Both the position numbers and the translations under genes were made by a program. Positions 6,455 through 11,413 of a stretch of 11,413 nucleotides of DNA are shown here, piece after piece. Every line of letters starts with the position of its first letter. Positions within the stretch are counted from its first letter, which is position 1. The notes under the pieces are model-generated. The model saw nothing but the letters and a program-made list of their open reading frames with translations. It had not been told where the DNA came from and did not search any database. Location: assembly GCA_030616565.1 (NCBI GenBank), contig JAUWXC010000008.1, positions 1-11,413 of the forward strand, given 5' to 3'. The stretch is from Methanocellales archaeon (GTDB lineage: Archaea > Halobacteriota > UBA148 > JAUWXC01).

Positions 6455-6709
6455 TTAATCATAATTATAAATTTCCGCCTCATCGCATATGAATGAGAAA
6501 TCTTTGGATCGGTCCGCCCATGTAATCGCAATGATCCGCTCGTTGGTATCGTAGGTTATTTTGCGTATCCGCCAGACGGGTTCTCCTGTCTTGTGCTGGT
6601 TCTTTGCATGGCACTCGCAGATGTACTCTTCCAGATCTTTGTCGGCCATGTATATAATCCGCTGCGAATACTGATTTGTGCTCATTGCATAAAAGCTATT
6701 TCCTGGCAT
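6455..6709 (-). CDS. Small conserved phage protein of unknown function
   Basis: The 84-residue product contains VWRIRKITYDTNERIIAITWAD followed by an aromatic, acidic tail (DEAEIYNYD). The V-W-(R/K)-I-R-(R/K)-I-x-Y-(D) strand followed by W-A-(D/G) is a pattern I remember from small phage proteins next to fibre genes, probably a small beta-sheet domain. GGAGG lies 7 bases before the ATG, within the last codons of the membrane-protein gene, which supports this start. No catalytic motif is visible. Position between connector and fibre genes suggests a structural or assembly role. Confidence 0.72.
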   Translation of the reverse strand: MPGNSFYAMSTNQYSQRIIYMADKDLEEYICECHAKNQHKTGEPVWRIRKITYDTNERIIAITWADRSKDFSFICDEAEIYNYD

Positions 6710-6934
6710 TTATTTTCCTCCCCAAAGCTTTCGCTCGATGATGTCGGTCACTGTTATGTAACCGCCGGCGACGGCAAATACGGCTGCCACGATGATGGCA
6801 TACACTTTCCAATCGCCACTGTAAGTGCCAGGGCCAAAGCGGTCCAAGTAAAAGGCAATCGACACCAATGCAATGACAATGTATGCCTGCCATAGCCTGC
6901 GGTTTCTATCCTTTTGGTTTTTTTGTTCCGTCAT
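6710..6934 (-). CDS. Small membrane protein, two transmembrane segments (possible holin)
   Basis: The 74-residue product has a charged start (MTEQKNQKDRNRR), a first hydrophobic segment at 15-33 (WQAYIVIALVSIAFYL), a short polar loop with YSGDWK, a second hydrophobic segment at 44-63 (VYAIIVAAVFAVAGGYIT), and a charged tail. Size and two-helix layout fit small phage holins or holin-like proteins, but no lysin gene is beside it and the sequence itself is not diagnostic. It overlaps the preceding gene by 29 bases and the upstream purine stretch (AGAGAG) is a weak ribosome site. The last codons carry the ribosome site of the next gene. Confidence 0.68.
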   Translation of the reverse strand: MTEQKNQKDRNRRLWQAYIVIALVSIAFYLDRFGPGTYSGDWKVYAIIVAAVFAVAGGYITVTDIIERKLWGGK

Positions 6935-7181
6935 TTTTTCTCTCTTTTTTATTATTAATTAACGTCAGCGGATGTATTAATATCCGCAGATCCTTTTTAT
7001 TCATAACCATCGTGTCGCCTATTTTCTTCGACGTTGTCACGAATTCATAAAACTCTGGCATGGCTGCCCTGGCCTGCTTTTGGCTGTGATAAATCTTCTC
7101 AGAGTACACGATGTAGCGCGCATGGTTTATCGCAAAATATCCGCATGCCATCAGCTGATATACTCTCACGCTGCCACCCAT
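6906..7181 (-). CDS. Hypothetical small basic phage protein
   Basis: The product is 91 residues from ATG 7181, or 87 residues from a GTG at 7169 that overlaps the Mu-F gene's stop as GTGA. Both starts have only weak upstream sites (GGTGGG or GGTGG), so the choice is open. The first half is aromatic and may form a small beta-alpha fold (MACGYFAINHARYIVYS, then EKIYHSQKQARAAMPEFYEF). The C-terminal tail is lysine-rich (NKKERKNDGTKKPKG), which could bind nucleic acid or be disordered. I do not recognise the family. It lies between the minor head protein and a small membrane protein. Confidence 0.62.
   Translation of the reverse strand: MGGSVRVYQLMACGYFAINHARYIVYSEKIYHSQKQARAAMPEFYEFVTTSKKIGDTMVMNKKDLRILIHPLTLINNKKERKNDGTKKPKG
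6968..6987. repeat. 20-base near-perfect palindrome with plus-strand T run
   Basis: GCGGAT and ATCCGC face each other across 8 bases (6-base perfect stem, extended by a G-T and a T-A pair). On the plus strand it is followed by AGATCC and a run of T. It lies inside the small basic protein's coding region. It could be a weak plus-strand terminator or an operator, or only coding sequence. Confidence 0.35.
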
Positions 7182-8041
7182 GTCCCACCGCAGTTTGGAT
7201 GTTGGGGCAACATGCCGCTAGCCCTGCCAATCGTATAAACATGGCCATCGAAATCTGCACATATGTGACAACAAGTTGGGGATTCCACTATCATCAGTTT
7301 CTTTATGCCCATCTGGCTGTAGCCCTGTCGTTGTCCCTCAGTCAGACTTGCGGCCGTTTCGGTCCTAGCAATGGTTGTCGCCCTGCGCCGGTGCAATCGC
7401 CTCGCATATACATCGGCCATCTCACGTTGTCTGGCTACCGTGTATTCCGGGCGTTCTAATATTAGCATCTCATGGTAGTTAGCCACAGCCATAATGTCTT
7501 TCGATGTCAGCCCGACCAACGGCCTGAGTTCCATGGCTATCTTCTGAATGCTCTTGCCTGCATTGACGCCAGCCTTTATGTACTCGCGTATGGCTAGCAT
7601 CGTCTCGTTGGTTATCTCAACCACCAGTGCTGCGCTATGTTCCGTTGTCCACGTTATAGCCTCCACGCCGATGGGATCAAATCGTTCCTGCTTCTTTATC
7701 CTCTGGCCCATGACGCTGTTACCGCCTGCATCTAACACCTCAAACAGCACCGGCTTTAGCAACTCATCGCCGTGGGCTTGGATCGCCTCCCAGTCTGCTA
7801 TGCTCTTTGCTTTAGCCTCTGCGCTCTTGCCCCGCATGTGCGACAGCCCCGCCTGCAATTGCTTGTTCGTCCACCGCATCCACTCGTTTATCGGTGGCAT
7901 AAGCTTCCGCTCCTCCAATCGCAATAACCGATGGTAGTTGCGAAGTGCCCTTTGCGTACGTCGGCCTTTAGCGAGGATGATATCCAGCGCTACCCGCTCT
8001 ATCTCATCGGGCGTTGCTGGGAGTGCAGGTTGATACCTCAA
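7166..8041 (-). CDS. Phage minor head protein, Mu-F / SPP1 gp7 type
   Basis: This 291-residue protein has the family's diagnostic C-terminal domain: ARTETAASLTEGQRQGY at 225-241, then GIKKLMIVESPTCCHICADFDG with cysteines at 257, 258 and 261, then the closing HPNCGGTW at 281-288 (more often HPNCRCTW). The N-terminal two thirds are helical and variable, as usual. Members bind the portal or scaffold and help start head assembly and DNA entry. The start is TTG, overlapping the preceding stop as TTGA with GAGG close upstream; the next in-frame ATG would remove about 47 residues. It follows the portal protein by several small genes, further apart than in most phages. Family call is firm. Confidence 0.93.
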   Translation of the reverse strand: MRYQPALPATPDEIERVALDIILAKGRRTQRALRNYHRLLRLEERKLMPPINEWMRWTNKQLQAGLSHMRGKSAEAKAKSIADWEAIQAHGDELLKPVLFEVLDAGGNSVMGQRIKKQERFDPIGVEAITWTTEHSAALVVEITNETMLAIREYIKAGVNAGKSIQKIAMELRPLVGLTSKDIMAVANYHEMLILERPEYTVARQREMADVYARRLHRRRATTIARTETAASLTEGQRQGYSQMGIKKLMIVESPTCCHICADFDGHVYTIGRASGMLPQHPNCGGTWVAA

Positions 8042-8346
8042 CCTCTACCTCGCTTCCCGTGTGGAAATATCATATCCGGCTTGGTTATTACACCGCCCAT
8101 TCCTTCCGCTTTCTTCTTCCGTTCCTCCGCCTCCTTCTTCCGCTTATCTAATTCCTCCTGCGTAACCTCTTTGATGAATGCGATGTTACTTTCTACCGAC
8201 AGCGGGATTACGATGTTGCGGCCCTCCTGGTCTTTCACCATCAGGTTTGGAAACAACTCGTCGTACTGCTTGCTGGTCTCATCTTTTATCTCCCCAGCAC
8301 ACACCAGGTTTATTCCTGGCTCTTTTAAACAAACTATAATAGGCAT
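8038..8346 (-). CDS. Hypothetical phage protein with charged coiled-coil segment
   Basis: The product is 102 residues from the ATG at 8346, chosen because AAAGGAGG lies 4 bases upstream; an ATG at 8364 has no such site. The start (MPIIVCLKEPGINLV) looks like a small beta-rich domain with YDELFPNLMVKDQEGRNIVI following. Residues about 64-83 (TQEELDKRKKEAEERKKKAE) are strongly helical and charged, and the end is basic (HGKRGRG). The ATG overlaps the stop of the tiny Cys-pair gene by one base, and the stop overlaps the Mu-F start. I do not recognise the family; a connector or scaffolding role is conceivable. Confidence 0.75.
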   Translation of the reverse strand: MPIIVCLKEPGINLVCAGEIKDETSKQYDELFPNLMVKDQEGRNIVIPLSVESNIAFIKEVTQEELDKRKKEAEERKKKAEGMGGVITKPDMIFPHGKRGRG

Positions 8347-8459
8347 TATCCCTCCTTTGGGCATTTCTTGTGGTGCCAGATGCCTTTTCGTCTTATGCGA
8401 TTATTGCGCCCCACTCGCCTCCGCAATCCACGGCGAGCGCAGTCTGAACAGTAGCTCAT
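8346..8459 (-). CDS. 37-residue Cys/His zinc-finger-like basic protein
   Basis: A short ORF reads MSYCSDCARRGLRRRV, then a strongly basic stretch, then IWHHKKCPKEG. The CxxC near the start and the HHxxC near the end could bind one zinc ion, and the very high arginine and lysine content suggests contact with nucleic acid. The gene is supported mainly by context: its ATG overlaps the preceding stop as ATGA and its TAA overlaps the next ATG as TAATG, so it fills the interval exactly. GAGG with a following AAGGG precedes the ATG. It is too short for usual gene-length cut-offs and may be missed by gene callers. Confidence 0.65.
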   Translation of the reverse strand: MSYCSDCARRGLRRRVGRNNRIRRKGIWHHKKCPKEG

Positions 8460-8677
8460 CCCTTGTCCTCTATCAATTTCTTTCTGAATGGGATTTGTTC
8501 CGCTACCAAGCCACCATGCTCATCCTGCTTTACCCTTTCGTTGAAATCCTTGGGGCTCTCCATCTCATCATCTAACCACATTAGGCCGTATTCTTTTCCA
8601 CATTTATCACACTCTATTTTCGCTCCATAAATAGTCCACCTTTGGCCCCCGCATACACAAGTATATACTTCTGCCAT
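8456..8677 (-). CDS. Small zinc-ribbon protein
   Basis: The product is 73 residues from the ATG at 8677, which lies 7 bases after the preceding gene's stop and has GAGG 5 bases upstream; a longer reading would run back into that gene. YTCVCGGQRW at 5-14 and ECDKCGKEYG at 22-31 form a two-knuckle CxC...CxxC ribbon. The C-terminal half is charged and probably helical (DDEMESPKDFNERVKQDE). Such ribbons occur among phage head genes without known function. It is followed by another Cys-pair protein in an ATGA overlap. Confidence 0.75.
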   Translation of the reverse strand: MAEVYTCVCGGQRWTIYGAKIECDKCGKEYGLMWLDDEMESPKDFNERVKQDEHGGLVAEQIPFRKKLIEDKG

Positions 8678-8684
8678 GCCTGCC

Positions 8685-8915
8685 TCAGGTGTTATTGTAG
8701 TCGTAGAATTTGTTGAGAAGGTAGCGTTGCATGAATATAACCTCATCGCTTGTCGGCTTCACGCGTCCGTCAAGCAGGTCGTCGACGTGCGTGGCATTCC
8801 AGTTCCCGCCAAATGCGTTGAGTTGGACTACGAGCTGTGCTGTGTTGTAACTCGCCTTCATCTTATGCCTTCGCACTTGCTCCGTGATACCTACGATTGC
8901 TGGATAATTTCCCAT
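8685..8915 (-). CDS. Hypothetical small protein, possible helix-turn-helix
   Basis: The product is 76 residues from the ATG at 8915, which has GGAGG 7 bases upstream inside the last codons of the preceding gene; the ATG at 8936 would overlap more and has no site. The middle, TAQLVVQLNAFGGNWNATHV followed by DDLLDGRVKPTSDEV, resembles the spacing of a Cro/XRE-like helix-turn-helix, but the match is loose and rests on pattern only. The end is aromatic (RYLLNKFYDYNN). If it does bind DNA it could be a small regulator; otherwise function is unknown. Confidence 0.68.
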   Translation of the reverse strand: MGNYPAIVGITEQVRRHKMKASYNTAQLVVQLNAFGGNWNATHVDDLLDGRVKPTSDEVIFMQRYLLNKFYDYNNT

Positions 8916-8919
8916 TTTG

Positions 8920-9156
8920 TTACCTCCGTTTTTCAAGTATTTTATCGTGCCAAATTAAAAAGCACAAATCCCTGGTATATCCGAGCTTTGGTTTCCAGGG
9001 GATTTTGGCCAGGAAACAGTCCTGGCAGTCATCCGGGTTCCATGTCAGTGGGTTCGTCGGCTTCATGTATTTCTCTTTATGCTTGCATTCGTTCTCCCAC
9101 AGATGACGGAGATGGGTCACGGTTAGTTTGATGCCACGAGGTCGTTTCAGTTTCAT
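8920..9156 (-). CDS. Hypothetical small basic Cys/His protein
   Basis: The 78-residue product is basic at both ends (MKLKRPRGIKL at the start, KILEKRR at the end) and has ECKHKEKY, DCQDC and DLCF, giving four cysteines and several histidines that could bind zinc. Tryptophan is frequent (NPLTWNPDD, IPWKPK, IWHD). The ATG follows the previous gene's TAA by one base (TAAAATG) without its own clear ribosome site, so it probably relies on coupling. The final codons (AAACGGAGG) double as the ribosome site of the next gene. I do not recognise the family. Confidence 0.65.
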   Translation of the reverse strand: MKLKRPRGIKLTVTHLRHLWENECKHKEKYMKPTNPLTWNPDDCQDCFLAKIPWKPKLGYTRDLCFLIWHDKILEKRR

Positions 9157-9157
9157 T

Positions 9158-9346
9158 TTATGCGTCCAGGGCCTTGAGTTCTTTTATTATTTTGTTCATT
9201 GCCATCTTTTTAAGTTCAATGGCCGGTGTCGCTCTCAGTATATCAAAATGGGCACATAGCCCAACCTTCGCAAAATATTTACTCATAGCCTCTGCCCATT
9301 CTTTTGCTTCAGCCTCGGTTTTTTTAAGACGGGCGGTACGTTTCAT
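9158..9346 (-). CDS. Hypothetical small helical protein
   Basis: The 62-residue product is rich in lysine and alanine and predicted mostly helical: KKTEAEAKEWAEAMSKYFAK in the first half and ELKKMAMNKIIKELKALD at the end. One cysteine and one histidine (LCAHFD) lie in the middle. The ATG follows the previous stop by one base (TAAAATG), with GAGGAAG about 10 bases upstream. No family is recognised. It could be a small accessory or antidefence-type protein, but nothing in the sequence shows this. Confidence 0.62.
   Translation of the reverse strand: MKRTARLKKTEAEAKEWAEAMSKYFAKVGLCAHFDILRATPAIELKKMAMNKIIKELKALDA
9325..9338 (+). repeat. Left copy of 14-base inverted repeat around the 214-residue gene
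   Basis: TAAGACGGGCGGTA reads on the plus strand here. Its exact reverse complement lies at 10009-10022, so the pair brackets the gene at 9348-9992. This copy lies in the first codons of the small helical protein gene. The pair may be chance or a trace of cassette movement. Confidence 0.45.
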
Positions 9347-9347
9347 T

Positions 9348-9992
9348 TTAGCTTGCTTCCTCTACGAGTTCATAGACTTTGTGGTCTGCTATCTTATCTC
9401 CCATCTGGAACCATTCGGCATAAAACTCTTTGCCCTCGGCATTTTTATAATGTGAGTTGAACTTCAGTCGCTCCGATATTCGTGCCTCCTTGATAACCTT
9501 TACTAACTCGTAGCTCAATATTCTCTTTTTTGCCTCTACCCAATTATCCACGGTGAATCGACCTTTGTATAGATCATCGCCTTGATATGTTTCACCGCCA
9601 ATCTCTGTACCGGCCAATGGCTTTCTTTTTAGTGCCTGCACACTAAACCACTTTTCCGTAGCATGGATGAGATAACGATGCGTGCGCGAGAAAACAGTCG
9701 CCTTGACTTCTGTTATTGCCGGCTCGTGCATATCGGCACAGAGTAATTCCACGTGGCAGTAATCGTTGATATTACCACCTGGCACAAGCTCGCAAATCCA
9801 ATCTCTCAGTACCAGATACCATTTGTATTCCGCTTTCACTTCCGCAGGCACATCTGGCCATACTCTGGCTGGTGCGTAGGTTCGCATGGTTTTCTCGAAT
9901 GCCTCCGTGGCTAACTTTGCCTTGTTTATCACTTTTTCAAAACTTTTAACTCCTGGTTTTATAGCCTTTTCCTTGGCTTCATTCTTGTTCAT
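9348..9992 (-). CDS. Hypothetical phage protein, 214 residues
   Basis: The ATG has GGAGG 4 bases upstream and a good coding frame follows to a TAA. The N-terminus is basic and helical (NEAKEKAIKPGVKSFEK, NKAKLATEAFEKTM), then comes an aromatic region (EYKWYLVLRDWICELVPGG), a central part with YCHVELLCADMHEP and TVFSRTHRYLIHATEKW, and a C-terminal part with DDLYKGRFTVDNWVEAKKR and GKEFYAEWFQMGDKI. No signal peptide, membrane segment or catalytic signature is recognised. It sits between the KOW-like gene and small genes, where many phages carry variable accessory genes. The 14-base inverted repeat around it hints at cassette-like exchange. Confidence 0.78.
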   Translation of the reverse strand: MNKNEAKEKAIKPGVKSFEKVINKAKLATEAFEKTMRTYAPARVWPDVPAEVKAEYKWYLVLRDWICELVPGGNINDYCHVELLCADMHEPAITEVKATVFSRTHRYLIHATEKWFSVQALKRKPLAGTEIGGETYQGDDLYKGRFTVDNWVEAKKRILSYELVKVIKEARISERLKFNSHYKNAEGKEFYAEWFQMGDKIADHKVYELVEEAS

Positions 9993-10008
9993 TTTACCTC
10001 CATTTCTA

Positions 10009-10022
10009 TACCGCCCGTCTTA
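10009..10022 (-). repeat. Right copy of 14-base inverted repeat
   Basis: TACCGCCCGTCTTA on the plus strand is the reverse complement of the copy at 9325-9338. It lies just upstream of the start of the 214-residue gene, between that gene and the 38-residue ORF. Confidence 0.45.
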
Positions 10023-10047
10023 GCGGTTATTGTAAATATTTTTGTTT

Positions 10048-10164
10048 TTATGTAATATATCTCTCCCCGCAGAGCATGCTGAAAAGCGGAGGGTTAAAAG
10101 CATACACAACCGCTACTGTGGTATGATGCTCTATCTGCAGTAGCGGCCCTCCTGCGGGATTCAC
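10048..10164 (-). CDS. Possible 38-residue peptide, GTG start, containing a hairpin
   Basis: A GTG at 10164 follows GGGAGGTGA at ideal distance (7 bases from GGAGG) and opens 38 codons, reading (M)NPAGGPLLQIEHHTTV, then VYAFNPPLFSML, ending RYIT and TAA. The interval is otherwise the largest unassigned space between genes in the window. A 9-base inverted repeat lies within it. Past its stop, the -1 frame stays open to the next gene (LRGEIYYIKTKIF, then TAKTGGIEMEVK, with TGA overlapping the next ATG), so a single-base error or a frameshift could join them into a protein of about 60 residues. It may be a real peptide, a leader, a broken gene, or only RNA. Confidence 0.4.
   Translation of the reverse strand: MNPAGGPLLQIEHHTTVAVVYAFNPPLFSMLCGERYIT
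10110..10146. repeat. Hairpin: 9-base perfect stem, 19-base loop
   Basis: CCGCTACTG at 10110-10118 is matched by CAGTAGCGG at 10138-10146. There is no T run on the minus strand after it, so it is not a standard terminator. It lies inside the 38-residue ORF, 5' of the 214-residue gene, and could act as an RNA element controlling that gene or be a protein-binding site. Confidence 0.5.
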
Positions 10165-10168
10165 TTCC

Positions 10169-10177
10169 TCACCTCCC
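10169..10177 (-). promoter_or_regulatory. Strong ribosome binding site before the GTG-start ORF
   Basis: GGGAGGTGA on the minus strand starts 3 bases after the stop of the KOW-like gene and sits 7 bases (counted from GGAGG) before GTG at 10164. It is the main evidence that the 38-residue frame is translated. Confidence 0.6.
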
Positions 10178-10179
10178 TC

Positions 10180-10479
10180 TTACCAATGCCTACGTGCTGC
10201 ATAATAACTCCTGGTTTTCTTAGGAGCATCAGGCTGAAATCCCCCCGTTTTCCGGGGTTCCTTTTCCTTGGTAGGTTTTGGCTCTGGTTTATTTATGCCT
10301 GGACCAAGTCGCTCAATCTGCCCCTCATCAATATACTCTGCCTCCTTGAGTGCTGCTTCCTTGACCCGTGCTTTCACGCCATACTGGATGCAACCATTCA
10401 GGTATTCGATTCTTGCAATCACTATTCCTTCAAACCCTGTGATTTTATCCTTTACTTTGTCGCCTAATTTGATTTTCAT
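10180..10479 (-). CDS. Small conserved KOW-like phage protein
   Basis: The 99-residue product opens MKIKLGDKVKDKITGFEGIV followed by ARIEYLNGCIQYGVK and EAEYIDEGQIERLG. This small beta-barrel pattern (GDKVKDKVTGFxGIV, then EYLNGCxxYGVxP, then (W/Y)(F/I)DEEQLE) is common in tailed phages and looks like a KOW or SH3-type fold. The C-terminal third is proline- and lysine-rich and probably disordered (PEPKPTKEKEPRK). The ATG overlaps the portal stop as ATGA, so it is coupled to portal translation. Function is not established; position suggests head assembly or regulation of late genes. Confidence 0.8.
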   Translation of the reverse strand: MKIKLGDKVKDKITGFEGIVIARIEYLNGCIQYGVKARVKEAALKEAEYIDEGQIERLGPGINKPEPKPTKEKEPRKTGGFQPDAPKKTRSYYAARRHW

Positions 10480-11413
10480 TTCTTCGCCTCCCTCTTAGCG
10501 AGTTTAATTATATCAAGGGCCACTTTGGGCTGCCCTTTTAAAATCATTTTAAACGCCTCTAGTATGGCTGCCCGCTTCTCCATCGTCTCCTCCCCCACCG
10601 GCAGGTATGTGGAGCTGACGAAATACTGATTGCCCTCTGTGTACGGCTCCTTGCCCTGGCGCTTCAGTATCTGGTTCGATGTCCGTGCTCCCAGCCCAAA
10701 GTAGATTGCATCCCGTGCAGCCTCTGCATCCAGATCACGCAGGTCAATCTCGTTCAAACGGAATAAATAGCTCTCTGCTTTCAACCCCTCCACAAACAGC
10801 TTCTTTGTCACGAGCCGTTCCACCACTTCCTCCAGCGGTGCTATAACTCCCTGTGCATAATTCTTCGATGCCTCCTGCGTCGTAGTGCCACCCAACGCGC
10901 CAATCTCCGCCACGCCTATGCGGTACGGGGGCATTGCGTAATCGAGCAATATTTCATCGCGCAAACTCTTTTGGTACAACTTAAACGAGCCCTCTTTTAT
11001 CTCTATGCCCAGCTTTATGTACTCAAACTCACCATCCTTTGGCGGGTGTATGCAAAACGTCTTGTGCGCCTGCTCGCTGCCCTTCAACTCCACGTCTATA
11101 AAGTCGGAGATCTGTTTTGCCGTCTCCTGATTCCATCGGCCTTTCAGTACAATGAGCGCGGCTGGTATGCCGTAGTTCTCGAAAAACGCTAAGTTGTAAT
11201 CCCGGACTCCTATCAGCCCCATCACCGCACCTATAGAGGGGAGGATGTTTGGCGCCCCGTAATACTCGCTCTGCGGATAATAGTTCTTATAGTAAATCAA
11301 CTCATTGGCCAGCACCGGCCTTTTCTTCTCCTCCATCTCTTTTATCTCTTTTAGCTTCTCCTCGTCTACCGCCTCCCCATCTTTTAACGCAATCTCCTCC
11401 TCTAAGCCAAAGC
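10476..11413 (-). CDS. Phage portal protein, PBSX-type (5' end beyond window)
   Basis: The frame is open through the right edge, so the N-terminus is missing; 311 residues are visible. Family landmarks: SEYYGAPNILPSIGAVMGL, RDYNLAFFENYGIPAALIVLKG, FCIHPPKDGEFEYIKLG, QKSLRDEILLDYAMPPYRIG, and GGTTTQEASKNYAQGVIAPLEE, as in PBSX-family portals of the HK97-like portal superfamily. The portal is the twelve-fold ring at one capsid vertex through which DNA is packed and ejected. The C-terminal part (LDAEAARDAIYFGLGARTSN and RQGKEPYTEGNQYF) is the usual end region. An ATG at 11336 exists but is internal, because conserved-looking coding sequence continues upstream. The terminase genes should lie just outside the window. 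Confidence 0.93.
   Translation of the reverse strand, partial: FGLEEEIALKDGEAVDEEKLKEIKEMEEKKRPVLANELIYYKNYYPQSEYYGAPNILPSIGAVMGLIGVRDYNLAFFENYGIPAALIVLKGRWNQETAKQISDFIDVELKGSEQAHKTFCIHPPKDGEFEYIKLGIEIKEGSFKLYQKSLRDEILLDYAMPPYRIGVAEIGALGGTTTQEASKNYAQGVIAPLEEVVERLVTKKLFVEGLKAESYLFRLNEIDLRDLDAEAARDAIYFGLGARTSNQILKRQGKEPYTEGNQYFVSSTYLPVGEETMEKRAAILEAFKMILKGQPKVALDIIKLAKREAKK

Noticed and set aside
6696..6893. Alternative minus-strand frame of 65 codons rich in His and Arg
   Set aside because: Out-of-frame shadow of the two-helix membrane protein gene.
7931..8575. Plus-strand open frame of 214 codons
   Set aside because: Runs antisense across several tightly overlapping minus-strand genes with good ribosome sites.
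10010..10027. ACCGC/GCGGT short hairpin
   Set aside because: Five-base stem with an 8-base loop is too weak and lies within the larger inverted repeat region.
9993..10050. Separate 20-residue peptide reading IKTKIF...EMEVK before the 214-residue gene
   Set aside because: It has no ATG, GTG or TTG start; an ATA start would be needed. Kept only as part of the frameshift remark.
1..11413. tRNA genes, CRISPR arrays, insertion sequences, integrase or attachment site
   Set aside because: I looked on both strands and saw no cloverleaf, no regularly spaced repeats, no transposase or integrase motifs and no direct-repeat attachment site.

Overview
The window reads as part of a tailed double-stranded DNA phage or prophage (Caudoviricetes-like) carrying an unusual metabolic cargo. 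Every gene I can support lies on the minus strand, so transcription runs from position 11413 down to 1. Genes are packed with 4-base stop/start overlaps (ATGA, TTGA) or gaps of a few bases, and most have clear GGAGG-type ribosome binding sites. I see no promoter, tRNA, integrase or ordinary chromosomal gene. The host cannot be named: strong Shine-Dalgarno sites with TTG and GTG starts suggest a bacterium, and the family members I recall come mostly from environmental phages, but this is inference.

Layout in transcription order. (1) Head module, 11413-7166: a portal protein cut by the window edge, a small basic KOW-like phage protein, a 117-base interval with a GTG-start ORF and a hairpin, a 214-residue unknown protein, a run of tiny genes including several Cys-pair proteins, and a Mu-F/SPP1-gp7-type minor head protein. 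(2) Small connector or membrane genes, 7181-6266. (3) Fibre-like module, 6245-5000: a 223-residue protein with three KLxxIxxGA repeats, a 148-residue fibre-domain protein, and a 37-residue remnant of another tail-type protein. (4) Cargo, 5028-1277: a YkgJ-type CxxCxxCC protein, a three-helix membrane protein with a Cys cluster, a zinc ribbon, a short-chain dehydrogenase, a zinc alcohol dehydrogenase, and a transketolase split into two subunits. (5) Phage again, 1265 to the left edge: a long protein combining a nucleotidyltransferase-like region with a phage-type domain, open at the edge.

The central observation is that the SDR, ADH and transketolase genes form one translationally coupled set placed between phage structural genes. 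The second transketolase subunit consists of the pyrimidine-binding domain only, so the pair would be a minimal PP + Pyr thiamine-diphosphate enzyme. Transfer of a two-carbon ketol unit combined with two NAD(P)-linked redox steps would suit building or altering an unusual sugar or polyol, perhaps for the host surface or for phage DNA. That role is inference; the substrate cannot be read from the sequence. The fibre-type remnant exactly at the border suggests the cargo entered by recombination into a tail gene.

No stretch longer than 300 bases lacks a gene. The largest non-obvious interval is 9993-10179, described below.
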